The notes beneath the pieces were generated by a model. The model did no database searches, was not told the origin of the DNA, and worked only from the letters and a program-made list of their open reading frames with translations. From assembly GCA_910586445.1 (NCBI GenBank), contig CAJUHV010000023.1:1-53128 (forward strand): 53,128 nucleotides of DNA, read 5' to 3'. A program made the translations under genes and the position numbers. This DNA comes from an uncultured Eubacterium sp. GTDB lineage: Bacteria > Bacillota > Clostridia > Lachnospirales > Lachnospiraceae. Within the stretch, counting starts at the first letter, position 1. Each line of letters begins with the position of its first letter. Of this stretch, positions 26,787-34,680 are shown piece by piece.

Positions 26787-27869
26787 GTGTGGAGAGAGAT
26801 ATTAGAAAAAAGGGACAGTATGCCGGAAAACGGTGTGGTAATCGGCATTTATGGAACAGGGCTGGGAGGCCGGATGGTATTCCGTGCATTACAAAGATTA
26901 GGGATACCCGTTGGTTTCTTTCTGGATGGTGATGCCCGGAAACAGGGATCGTACTGCTGCGGGAAAAAGATCATAGATCTGGATGATGCAGGTTTAAATG
27001 CATATATCTGGATTGCAGCTGATCCTGCGTACAAGATTCACGAAAGATTGGAATGCAGGAATATGCGGTGGGATTATGTCGATCCTGCATACATATATTT
27101 ATATAGTGAAGGATATGACAGCATAAAAATAAGATCTATATTTCAAGAACACAAAAATAGTATATGCCGTGTATATGATATGCTTGAAGATGAGATGTCA
27201 AAAAAAGTATTTCAATCAATACTAATGCATCGATTAGAACACGATTTATCAAGAATACAAGATATTTATGATGAAAATCAATATTTTGGAAATGATGTCA
27301 TTCCATATATCAGTGGAAACGTTGTGGACTGCGGGGCATATACAGGGGATACGCTCAGGCGTTTTTTAGGACAGTTATCTGAAGGGGGTAAAATGGACAG
27401 CCATTATTTTGCGTTTGAAGCAGGCAGGCACAATAGTGAAGCTATTCTCTCTTTCTGCAAGGATTGCGGGTATGAAAATATTAAAGTCTATAACATTGTC
27501 GTTAGTGATAAAAAGAAGCAGTTATATTTTGGAAATGGCGGAACAGAGGAGGATGGAACAGGAAGGGCGGCTGATGCCGGCCATAGCGGCATGGTTAAGG
27601 TAGAAGGGAACTCAATAGACAATGTGCTGGGAGAAATGCGGGTTGACATGATCACGATGGATATTGAAGGAGACGAAATAAGTGCTCTTCATGGAGCTGA
27701 AAGATGTATACATGCATGGCGTCCGAAACTGGCTGTATCAGCGTATCATGATATCTATCATTTATGGAAGGTGCCGCTTTTGATCAAAGAGTTGGAGCCG
27801 GATTATCATATTTTTTACAGGCATCATCGCTGGAATATGCATGATACGGTCTGCTATGCGGTTAAATGA
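26787..27869 (+). CDS. FkbM-family methyltransferase with N-terminal Rossmann-like module
   Basis: The protein has 360 residues. The N-terminal module is VVIGIYGTGLGGRMVFRALQ with VGFFLDGDARKQG. The methyltransferase half has VVDCGAYTGDTLRRFLG, YFAFEAGRHNSEAI, VDMITMDIEGDEISALHGAE and LAVSAYHDIYHLWKVP, the same series as in the previous protein. The GTG at 26787 follows AAGGAGAT at good spacing. Two adjacent paralogues suggest methylation at different positions or on different residues of the chain. Confidence 0.85.
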   Translation: MWREILEKRDSMPENGVVIGIYGTGLGGRMVFRALQRLGIPVGFFLDGDARKQGSYCCGKKIIDLDDAGLNAYIWIAADPAYKIHERLECRNMRWDYVDPAYIYLYSEGYDSIKIRSIFQEHKNSICRVYDMLEDEMSKKVFQSILMHRLEHDLSRIQDIYDENQYFGNDVIPYISGNVVDCGAYTGDTLRRFLGQLSEGGKMDSHYFAFEAGRHNSEAILSFCKDCGYENIKVYNIVVSDKKKQLYFGNGGTEEDGTGRAADAGHSGMVKVEGNSIDNVLGEMRVDMITMDIEGDEISALHGAERCIHAWRPKLAVSAYHDIYHLWKVPLLIKELEPDYHIFYRHHRWNMHDTVCYAVK

Positions 27870-27983
27870 GGAAGCATAATGTGATAGTTAATGATTGCTG
27901 TGAAAGCCGCATCATCGTAATATGGTCTGCAATACAGATAAAGAATGTGGACGATGCTATGGATATGGTGGATGAGTAGAAAG

Positions 27984-28856
27984 ATGAAGATATTAATAAC
28001 TGGCGCAAATGGATTTATAGGCAGGAATTTAGTGGAGAAGCTCGGCGGGATTTATCAGATAGAGCATCCTGGAAAAGAAGAACTGAACCTGTTGGATGAA
28101 CAAAATGTGGAAAATTACCTTAGGCGGCATAAGTTTGATGTAATCATTCACTCAGCGGGCGTCCGCAGTAGTGTGCATGCAGGCAGCACGCCATATGATT
28201 TTTTAGGAGGCAACCTGCGCATGTTTTACAACCTAGAGAGGTGCAGGGGCTGCTATGGCAGAATGTATTATTTTGGCTCTGGTGCTGAATATGATATGAG
28301 GCATTATGTGCCATATATGAAGGAAGAATATTTTGGTATGCATGTGCCGGTTGATCCGTACGGATTTTCCAAATATGTCATGTCGAAAACATGTGGGGCT
28401 GCGGGCAATATTTATGATCTGAGGCTGTTTGGTGTATACGGGAAATATGAGGAGTGGGACAGGCGTTTTATTTCCAATGCCATATGCAGGGCTCTGAAAG
28501 GAATGGATATTACGATTCAGAAAAATGTCTATTTTGATTATTTGTGGATTGATGACCTGTGCAGAATCGTAAGATGGTTTATTGAGCATGAGCCCCTGCA
28601 CAGGCATTATAATGTGTGCAGGGGGAGCAGCATAGACCTGTATTCTCTGGCGCTTATGGTCAGGAGCATTCTGGGAACAGACTGCGGCATTGTCGTATCG
28701 CAGCAGGGATTGAAACTTGAATATACGGGCAGTAATGAAAGGCTGCTGAAAGAAATGAGAAAATTTCAGTATGCAGGATACGAGGAATCTGTCAGGGAAC
28801 TGTCTGAGTATTATAAATCAAATATAGGATTGATTGATGAAGGCAGGCTTATTTAG
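27984..28856 (+). CDS. NAD(P)-dependent sugar epimerase/reductase (extended SDR)
   Basis: About 290 residues. The cofactor motif is ILITGANGFIGRNLVEKL, the active-site YxxxK is in VDPYGFSKYVMSK, and a Ser-rich strand (YYFGSGAEYD) sits at the usual catalytic Ser/Thr position. The size fits nucleotide-sugar 4-ketoreductases and RmlD/RfbJ-like enzymes rather than the longer CDP-glucose 4,6-dehydratase. It may perform the last reduction of a deoxy sugar nucleotide built with the rfbF- and rfbH-type genes. The ATG at 27984 begins the family's MKILITG; the frame opens earlier at 27945. Confidence 0.8.
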   Translation: MKILITGANGFIGRNLVEKLGGIYQIEHPGKEELNLLDEQNVENYLRRHKFDVIIHSAGVRSSVHAGSTPYDFLGGNLRMFYNLERCRGCYGRMYYFGSGAEYDMRHYVPYMKEEYFGMHVPVDPYGFSKYVMSKTCGAAGNIYDLRLFGVYGKYEEWDRRFISNAICRALKGMDITIQKNVYFDYLWIDDLCRIVRWFIEHEPLHRHYNVCRGSSIDLYSLALMVRSILGTDCGIVVSQQGLKLEYTGSNERLLKEMRKFQYAGYEESVRELSEYYKSNIGLIDEGRLI

Positions 28857-28955
28857 CTGTTACTATTATGTGCTGATATAGTGTTAGTTTCGCGTGCCGC
28901 AGACATAGACGAGGATGGAAACAATATATTTACTAGAGCATTTTTTAACACGCTC

Positions 28956-29120
28956 TAGAGCGTGTTTGAAAAATGCTTTCTGTGAGATGTGCTTCACAAC
29001 TTGGTGGAGAATTTATCCCAAATTTATGAGGCATAGCGGGCTATGTTGATTAAATTTGGGATGAATTATCCGCAAAGTGGAGAGTGCAGATCGCGGGAAT
29101 GATTTTTCAAACACGCTCTA
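28956..29120. mobile_element. MITE-like palindromic element, complete copy
   Basis: The 165-base element has perfect 19-base terminal inverted repeats: TAGAGCGTGTTTGAAAAAT (28956-28974) and ATTTTTCAAACACGCTCTA (29102-29120). An inner dyad pairs CCCAAATTTA with TAAATTTGGG. It has no coding capacity. It sits between the epimerase and the first nucleotidyltransferase, ending 27 bases before that gene's start. A short stretch just to the left (28934-28957, TAGAGC...CGCTCTA) may be a collapsed second copy. Confidence 0.8.
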
Positions 29121-29146
29121 GTACTGAGTCAGAGTGGAGGGGTTGC

Positions 29147-29923
29147 ATGAAAGTGGTAATACTGGCAGGAGGAATGCAGAGTGCTTTAAGCAGCGGGCGG
29201 GAAGGTATTCCAAAGCCAATGGCAGATATAGGAGGGAAACCGATATTGTGGCATATTATGAAGCATTTTTCCGAATATGGGCTGAATGATTTTATCGTAT
29301 GCGGCGGCTACCGGGTTGATATGATCAAAGAATATTTTATGGATTTTTATATTTATCAGTCTGATATTACAGTAGATCTCAAAAGCAATACAGTGCAGGT
29401 GCATAAGGAAAAGACTGAGGATTGGAAGGTGACAGTGGTTGATACGGGCATATATTCTTCCACTGGGCAGCGTGTCGGCATGATCCGGAAATATGTGGAT
29501 GGGGATCATTTTGTTGTCACATATGGAGACTGCCTGTCTGATATTGATCTGAATGCTATGTGCAGGGTTCATTTAGAAAGCGGAAGGATTGCTACCGTAG
29601 CGGTGGCAAAGCCGACAGGCCGGAACTGTCTGCTGCCGTATGGCATGGACGGCATGCTTCACTACGAGAATGCGTGGAATCAGAGCAGTGTATCAGCCTG
29701 GGTAAATGCGAATTGTATGATGTTTCATAGAGACGCTTTTATATATCTGCAAGGGAATTATGATTTAGAAAAGCAGCTGTTTATTAAATTATCAGAAAAA
29801 CATCAGCTTGCAGCTTATAGGCATGAGGGATACTGGACAGCCGTAGAGACAAGAAGGGATCTTGCAGAAGCAGAAAACCTCTGGAATGCCGGAGTTGCAC
29901 CGTGGATACGTGCAGGAGGATAA
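29147..29923 (+). CDS. RfbF-like nucleotidyltransferase paralogue with altered signature
   Basis: About 258 residues, aligned along its whole length with the next gene (KPILWHIMKHFSEYGLNDFI, FVVTYGDCLSDIDLNAM). The start differs where it matters: after LAGG the family's G-x-G-x-R is replaced by MQSALSSGREGIPKPM. The usual Arg that contacts the nucleotide triphosphate is therefore missing or displaced, although the PKPM Lys remains. It may be a regulatory or inactive partner, or use another nucleotide. The ATG at 29147 follows GGAGGGG; the frame runs back to 29084 inside the mobile element, so that longer start is rejected. Confidence 0.75.
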   Translation: MKVVILAGGMQSALSSGREGIPKPMADIGGKPILWHIMKHFSEYGLNDFIVCGGYRVDMIKEYFMDFYIYQSDITVDLKSNTVQVHKEKTEDWKVTVVDTGIYSSTGQRVGMIRKYVDGDHFVVTYGDCLSDIDLNAMCRVHLESGRIATVAVAKPTGRNCLLPYGMDGMLHYENAWNQSSVSAWVNANCMMFHRDAFIYLQGNYDLEKQLFIKLSEKHQLAAYRHEGYWTAVETRRDLAEAENLWNAGVAPWIRAGG

Positions 29924-29975
29924 AACGGGCCAATGTGCGGGAGAGATAGTATATGTAAAAAGCAGGGGAAATAAA

Positions 29976-30749
29976 ATGAAAGTAGTGATATTGGCAGGAG
30001 GAAAGGGATCGCGCATCAGCGAGGAATCTCAGCTGCGGCCAAAGCCGATGATTGAGATTGGGGACAGGCCGATTCTGTGGCATATCATGAAGCTGTATTC
30101 ATATTATGGCTTTCATGAATTTATTATATGCTGCGGATATAAAGGGCAGATGATAAAGGAATATTTTACACATTATGGCCTGCATGGATCGGACTGTACA
30201 TTTTTTTTGGAGGATCAGAAAACGGCTGTACATACTGGATCGGCGGAACCGTGGATCGTAACGCTTGCAAATACTGGATTAAATACACTGACGGCAGGAC
30301 GCTTATTGAAAGTCAGAGATTATATACAGGAAGACGAGTTTATGCTTACGTATGGTGACGGTGTATCAGATGTAGATCTGTGCAGACTGATGGATTTTCA
30401 TCGTAGTCATGGAAAGCTGGCAACCATTACTGTTACACGGCCGTCAGGGAGATTTGGCACTTTAAAATTAGAAGGCAGGGGAACTGTGACAGCATTTAAG
30501 GAAAAACAAAGATCAGATCAGTCCTGGATCAATGCTGGGTTTATGATTTTAAATTCAAGGATGTTTGATTATCTGGGAGACGGCAGCCGGATGCTAGAGG
30601 ACGGGGTACTGGATTATGTGGCAGCAGAAGGAGAAATGGCTGCATACAAGCATGATGGATTTTGGTCGCCTATGGATACGCTGCGCGATAAGGAATATCT
30701 GGAAGGATTATGGAATACAGGGAAAGCACCATGGAAGGTATGGGAATAA
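29976..30749 (+). CDS. rfbF: Glucose-1-phosphate cytidylyltransferase
   Basis: About 257 residues. Signature LAGGKGSRISEESQLRPKPM at the start, then EIGDRPILWHIMKLYSYYGF, YGDGVSDVDL, the product-site RFGTLKL and INAGFMILN, and near the end YKHDGFWSPMDTLRDKEYLE. These features fit RfbF, which makes CDP-glucose from CTP and glucose 1-phosphate, the first step to 3,6-dideoxyhexoses. The start at 29976 is preceded by CAGGGGAA. With the rfbH-like gene at 34681 it implies a CDP-deoxy sugar; a recognisable CDP-glucose 4,6-dehydratase is missing from the window. Confidence 0.88.
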   Translation: MKVVILAGGKGSRISEESQLRPKPMIEIGDRPILWHIMKLYSYYGFHEFIICCGYKGQMIKEYFTHYGLHGSDCTFFLEDQKTAVHTGSAEPWIVTLANTGLNTLTAGRLLKVRDYIQEDEFMLTYGDGVSDVDLCRLMDFHRSHGKLATITVTRPSGRFGTLKLEGRGTVTAFKEKQRSDQSWINAGFMILNSRMFDYLGDGSRMLEDGVLDYVAAEGEMAAYKHDGFWSPMDTLRDKEYLEGLWNTGKAPWKVWE

Positions 30750-30806
30750 AGGGTGTGGAAGTATTTTTAAGATATGCTATGGAAATGAAAGGAAGGAGCA
30801 TGGCAT

Positions 30807-31745
30807 ATGAAGAAGATAAGTATTGTGATTCCTTGTTTTAACGAGGCAGGGAATGTCCGGCATATGGCAGAAGTGCTGACAGACATAATGCAGAAGTTTC
30901 CATATGACTATGAGATTGTATTTACTGATAACTGCTCTGTAGATGGGACAAAGGGGATTTTAAGGAAACTGGCAGCAGAAGATAAGCACATAAAAGTGAT
31001 TATGAATAGCAGGAATTATGGGACAGATGGGCGATCAGCTAGGTATACACAGCTGAGTTTAAATGCGGATGTATATATAAGCATAGCTTGTGATTTCCAA
31101 GAACCTCCAGAATTGATCACAGAATTCATTCGTTATTGGGAAAGTGGATATAAGGTGGTGTGCGGGCAGAAAATAGGTTCTAAAGAGGGCCGGCTTAAAT
31201 ATGCCTGCAGAAATTTGTTTTATAAAATTATTCAAGGGTTGTCTGATATACCGCAGTATGAGCATATCTCTGGAATCACATTGTGTGACAAGGAAGTCAT
31301 GGATGCATATGCAAAGGCAGATTATGATTATGGATTTCGGTTTGCATTAGCAGATATGGGATATGAGGTTAAATTGATTCAATATGAGCAGCACAGCCGC
31401 AGAAGCGGGAAATCTAGTTATAATATATGGCGGTATTTGTCATTTGCAATTAATTCTATGGTATCTACGTCTATAGCACCTCTACGTATGATGACTATTT
31501 TAGGGGTTCTTATGTCGGCATTGAGCTTTCTCATTGGATCTATTTATTTAGTCCTAAAAATAGTTTATTGGCATAATTTTCAAGCTGGAATGGCACCCAT
31601 TTTGATCGGAATGTTTTTTCTCGGCTCACTGCAGCTTTTGTTTATGGGGGTATTGGGAGAGTATGTCGGGGTGATACTGCACAAGGTTACAAAAAGGCCG
31701 GATGTAATTGTGAGTGAAAAAATAAATTTTGAAGAAACAAAATAA
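30807..31745 (+). CDS. GtrB-like GT2 polyprenyl-phosphate glycosyltransferase
   Basis: The protein has 312 residues. The N-terminal GT-A domain has ISIVIPCFNEAGNVRHMAEV, FTDNCSVDGTKGIL, SIACDFQEPPELI and the HSRRSGKSSYNIW loop typical of GtrB/YfdH enzymes. Two C-terminal membrane segments follow (MMTILGVLMSALSFLIGSIY and MAPILIGMFFLGSLQLLFMG). Such enzymes load a sugar onto undecaprenyl phosphate at the cytoplasmic face. The next two genes, a small and a large membrane protein, complete a gtr-like order. Confidence 0.88.
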   Translation: MKKISIVIPCFNEAGNVRHMAEVLTDIMQKFPYDYEIVFTDNCSVDGTKGILRKLAAEDKHIKVIMNSRNYGTDGRSARYTQLSLNADVYISIACDFQEPPELITEFIRYWESGYKVVCGQKIGSKEGRLKYACRNLFYKIIQGLSDIPQYEHISGITLCDKEVMDAYAKADYDYGFRFALADMGYEVKLIQYEQHSRRSGKSSYNIWRYLSFAINSMVSTSIAPLRMMTILGVLMSALSFLIGSIYLVLKIVYWHNFQAGMAPILIGMFFLGSLQLLFMGVLGEYVGVILHKVTKRPDVIVSEKINFEETK

Positions 31746-31763
31746 AGTTATCTGGAGGAAAAA

Positions 31764-32135
31764 ATGTATCAGTTTTTATGCCTTTTAGGTCCGGCAGTTA
31801 TAACTTGGCTGCTGCGAAAAAAGTATTCAAAACAAAAGCAGGAGGGCAGAGAAGCATTATTAACGGCTGTGGCGGAAATAATTTCCTATGCATTTATACA
31901 GATGGCTGTTATTTTGCTGGTCTGTAAGCCGTTAGGGAGAGTGCAGCTTGTAATTTTGTCAGATGGCAGTCTTGATATCCAGTATGGAAGTACGGCAGTA
32001 TTTATGTCTGTTTGTTTGTCGGCTGTTCTAGGGTTTACAGCCGTGAAGGATATTCAAAAAGCTGACAGCAGGCTGGATCAGGAAACCAAGATGAGACAGG
32101 GCGGTATGGAGGAAGAAGATGATAGGAGCAGATAA
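31764..32135 (+). CDS. Small membrane protein, possible GtrA-like partner
   Basis: The protein has 123 residues with about three hydrophobic segments (FLCLLGPAVITWLL; IISYAFIQMAVILLVC; AVFMSVCLSAVLGFTAV) and a charged C-terminal tail ending EEEDDRSR. I do not recognise the family. Its size, topology and place between a GtrB-like enzyme and a large membrane protein resemble GtrA flippases, but sequence motifs are not clear. Its last 17 bases overlap the start of the next gene. Confidence 0.6.
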   Translation: MYQFLCLLGPAVITWLLRKKYSKQKQEGREALLTAVAEIISYAFIQMAVILLVCKPLGRVQLVILSDGSLDIQYGSTAVFMSVCLSAVLGFTAVKDIQKADSRLDQETKMRQGGMEEEDDRSR

Positions 32136-34443
32136 GGAATGGAATAAAAAGAGGGGCTTTTTATTAGCTTTTTTCTCTGCTGTTTTCATTAGTCTGGATT
32201 TTGCCAGATATGTGCTTACACTTGAAAGCAGTGAATGTGAAGGAATTATGATCTGGATTAAAGATAGTAACCTGCACTTTTATCTAGTTATGATACTTAT
32301 TTTTTTGGGTGTTTTTTTCAGTGTAAGAATTATTTTTTTAGCGTTGGAATTCACGGCAGAAGGAAATGGAATGTTTCACATATCAGAGGCAAAGCAGCAT
32401 GTAATTGTAGCACTTCCAAGTGTTCTTATATTAGGTTCACTGCTTTATTGGCTGTGCGTTAAGCTGGATGGCGAATTCCCGTATGATGCACATGGAATGT
32501 GGCCGCTTTATTCTGTCCCGAAAGTCTTGGCAGCGATTTTTTTGGCTGCAGGCATGTTATGGGTAGTTTATATTGCAGCCGGGAAAAGAGATCTGCCCAA
32601 TGCATGTCTATACATTGTATATGCATTATGCTTGATTTTGTATTTTAGCTCGATATACTGTGTCAATGTATTTAAAGGTGACATACATCATAAAGTGGCA
32701 GTATTTGAATCTATTTATAATGTATGTGATTTTATACCGTATACGGAATTGACATCAGGCATATATGGGCACTACGGGCTGTTTTTTCTGCCGCCGATGC
32801 GCATGGCACATGGCAGTCTGTATATGTTGGCATTTGTGATAGCGCTGTTTGGCTGTGTGACAGAAGCTGCCACTATATATGTGTGCCATAAGCTGCTGCA
32901 GAAAAATGTACTGCGGGCTGCTGCAGCGTGCAGCAGTATATTTTTTGTCGCAGTCAGTGCGCTGATTCCCTATTGGCAGGTCTTTCCGATCAGGGTTGTT
33001 TTTCCAATGGTAATGTGTGCTTATGCATGTTTTCTGGCGGTTCATAAAAAGCTTGTATGGTGTACCAGATGGATGTGGCTGGGATATTTATTATCAAGTG
33101 CGGCGATACTCTGGAATACCGAGAGTGGAATATTTTGTGTGATAGCCTTTTGCGTGTATATTTTAATGGAACAGCTGCAGAGACATCAGTGGTATGAGAA
33201 ATATATGATGAAAATGTATGTTGTATTACTTTTGCTTAGCATTTTTAGTCTTGCGTTAGCAATAGGAATTGTCAATGCATATAATTTTTTCTGTGGCGGA
33301 GGGTGGATACTGCAGGAATTCTTTTTTCCGTTGTTTTGCAAGAGCTATATGGATGGTGTACTGCGTTACGATCCTCCATGGGGAAACCACGCATGGATCT
33401 ATACATTTGTTTTGTTTATGGCAGTGATGGCATGGGCTTTGTTTCATACAAGGATATTTCAAGATAAGTTGAAAAAGGCTGTCTATAAAGCACCTGCAGC
33501 AGCGGTGATTGCTATGTGCGGGCTGATGCTGTTTAGTTATTATTTAAACCGGGCAGCTTATGGAAATCTGTGTATTTGTTTTCATTTCGCTATTTGTGCA
33601 AATGCATTGGTAATAGGAGAAACATGGCCAGCGCTAAGATATCATAGCAGGGTGATTAGTCTGGAGATCTTGGCTCGGAGAGCCGTTGCCATAGTATCTA
33701 TTGTGATCGTGGTGTTTTTAGCAGTCCAGATGCCGTTTGGAATCGGGCAGATAGAAGAACGCCGTGAAATAGGTATTTATGGAACAAAAGATATAGAAAA
33801 GGAGCTGTCTGATATAGCAGAGAACATCCCGGAGAATACATACGGCGTCGGCTGCGGCATTTCTGTTTTATATCATATGCTGGGCTGGAATAATTATGCA
33901 CATGTCCGGGATAGTTCGGGTTTTTATATTAATAAAAATGATGCAGCGGATGTTGTCTTGAATGAAATATTAGGGCAGGACAGGTTCCTGCTGAATGACT
34001 GGCAGCTGAATCTGACACCAAAGCTGTTTCTTTTAGATCCATATTATAAATTAGTAGAAGCTTTCCATGTGGAGGGTTTTGACTACTGCTATTATGAACG
34101 GTGTGAAGAAAAAGTGACCGACTGGCTGCCTAGGCTCATAGCTGCATCAGGGGAAAATGAAAAGACAGCAGACGGGAGGATCTGCATCAGCCCGGATGAG
34201 TATATTGCCGGGACCAATATTTTTATGAATAAGGGTGAGTATATGCTCAGCGTAACGACTGACGGCAGGGCAGATCTGGAAATATGCTATGGTGGAAAAG
34301 TGCGCATGCGCCGGAAACTAGCCGAGGGAGAAAACAATATTTTGTATACCATTCCAGTGGATGTGGATTCTTCAGAGTTTAAGATTGTAAATACATGCGG
34401 ACAGGAAATACGGCTGTCACATCTGGATATGCAGGCGATGTGA
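32119..34443 (+). CDS. Large polytopic membrane protein, GT-C-like candidate
   Basis: The protein has 774 residues. Roughly the first 550 hold a dozen or more membrane segments (AFFSAVFISLDFARYVL, YLVMILIFLGVFFSVRIIFL, VFLAVQMPFGIG). The last 220 form a soluble, probably extracytoplasmic domain with a beta-rich end (YMLSVTTDGRADLEICYGG). The shape suggests a lipid-phosphosugar-dependent glycosyltransferase of the Gtr type, the third member of the set that starts at 30807. I cannot identify catalytic residues with confidence. Its start lies inside the preceding gene, so they are co-translated. Confidence 0.65.
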   Translation: MIGADKEWNKKRGFLLAFFSAVFISLDFARYVLTLESSECEGIMIWIKDSNLHFYLVMILIFLGVFFSVRIIFLALEFTAEGNGMFHISEAKQHVIVALPSVLILGSLLYWLCVKLDGEFPYDAHGMWPLYSVPKVLAAIFLAAGMLWVVYIAAGKRDLPNACLYIVYALCLILYFSSIYCVNVFKGDIHHKVAVFESIYNVCDFIPYTELTSGIYGHYGLFFLPPMRMAHGSLYMLAFVIALFGCVTEAATIYVCHKLLQKNVLRAAAACSSIFFVAVSALIPYWQVFPIRVVFPMVMCAYACFLAVHKKLVWCTRWMWLGYLLSSAAILWNTESGIFCVIAFCVYILMEQLQRHQWYEKYMMKMYVVLLLLSIFSLALAIGIVNAYNFFCGGGWILQEFFFPLFCKSYMDGVLRYDPPWGNHAWIYTFVLFMAVMAWALFHTRIFQDKLKKAVYKAPAAAVIAMCGLMLFSYYLNRAAYGNLCICFHFAICANALVIGETWPALRYHSRVISLEILARRAVAIVSIVIVVFLAVQMPFGIGQIEERREIGIYGTKDIEKELSDIAENIPENTYGVGCGISVLYHMLGWNNYAHVRDSSGFYINKNDAADVVLNEILGQDRFLLNDWQLNLTPKLFLLDPYYKLVEAFHVEGFDYCYYERCEEKVTDWLPRLIAASGENEKTADGRICISPDEYIAGTNIFMNKGEYMLSVTTDGRADLEICYGGKVRMRRKLAEGENNILYTIPVDVDSSEFKIVNTCGQEIRLSHLDMQAM

Positions 34444-34468
34444 CGAAACAGGGATCAGTGTGTGCAGG

Positions 34469-34557
34469 AGTGTGTTTGAAAAATTACTCCTGCCATATCA
34501 TGCCCTATGGGCACAAAGTATGACGCGCATTTGGCAGAAAGCATTTTTCAAATACGC
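34469..34557. mobile_element. Short relative of the MITE-like element
   Basis: The ends GTGTGTTTGAAAAAT (34471-34485) and ATTTTTCAAATACGCC (34543-34557 region) are inverted. Read on the minus strand, the right end continues TTTGAAAAATGCTTTCTG, identical to the left end of the element at 28956. The interior differs. It lies between the large membrane gene and rfbH. Confidence 0.6.
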
Positions 34558-34680
34558 CTTGGCAAGAGCATGGCATAGGAACAGAAATATAAGAGCTGTA
34601 GGGCACTGCTGTGCCGTATCTGGTATTTGGAATGGAAAAGTATCAATAAGCGGTAAAACAATATATGATGGAGGAGACAG

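Noticed and set aside
29084..29146. Longer start of the first nucleotidyltransferase
   Set aside because: It would translate part of the mobile element. The ATG at 29147 has a strong GGAGGGG site and matches the start of the paralogue.
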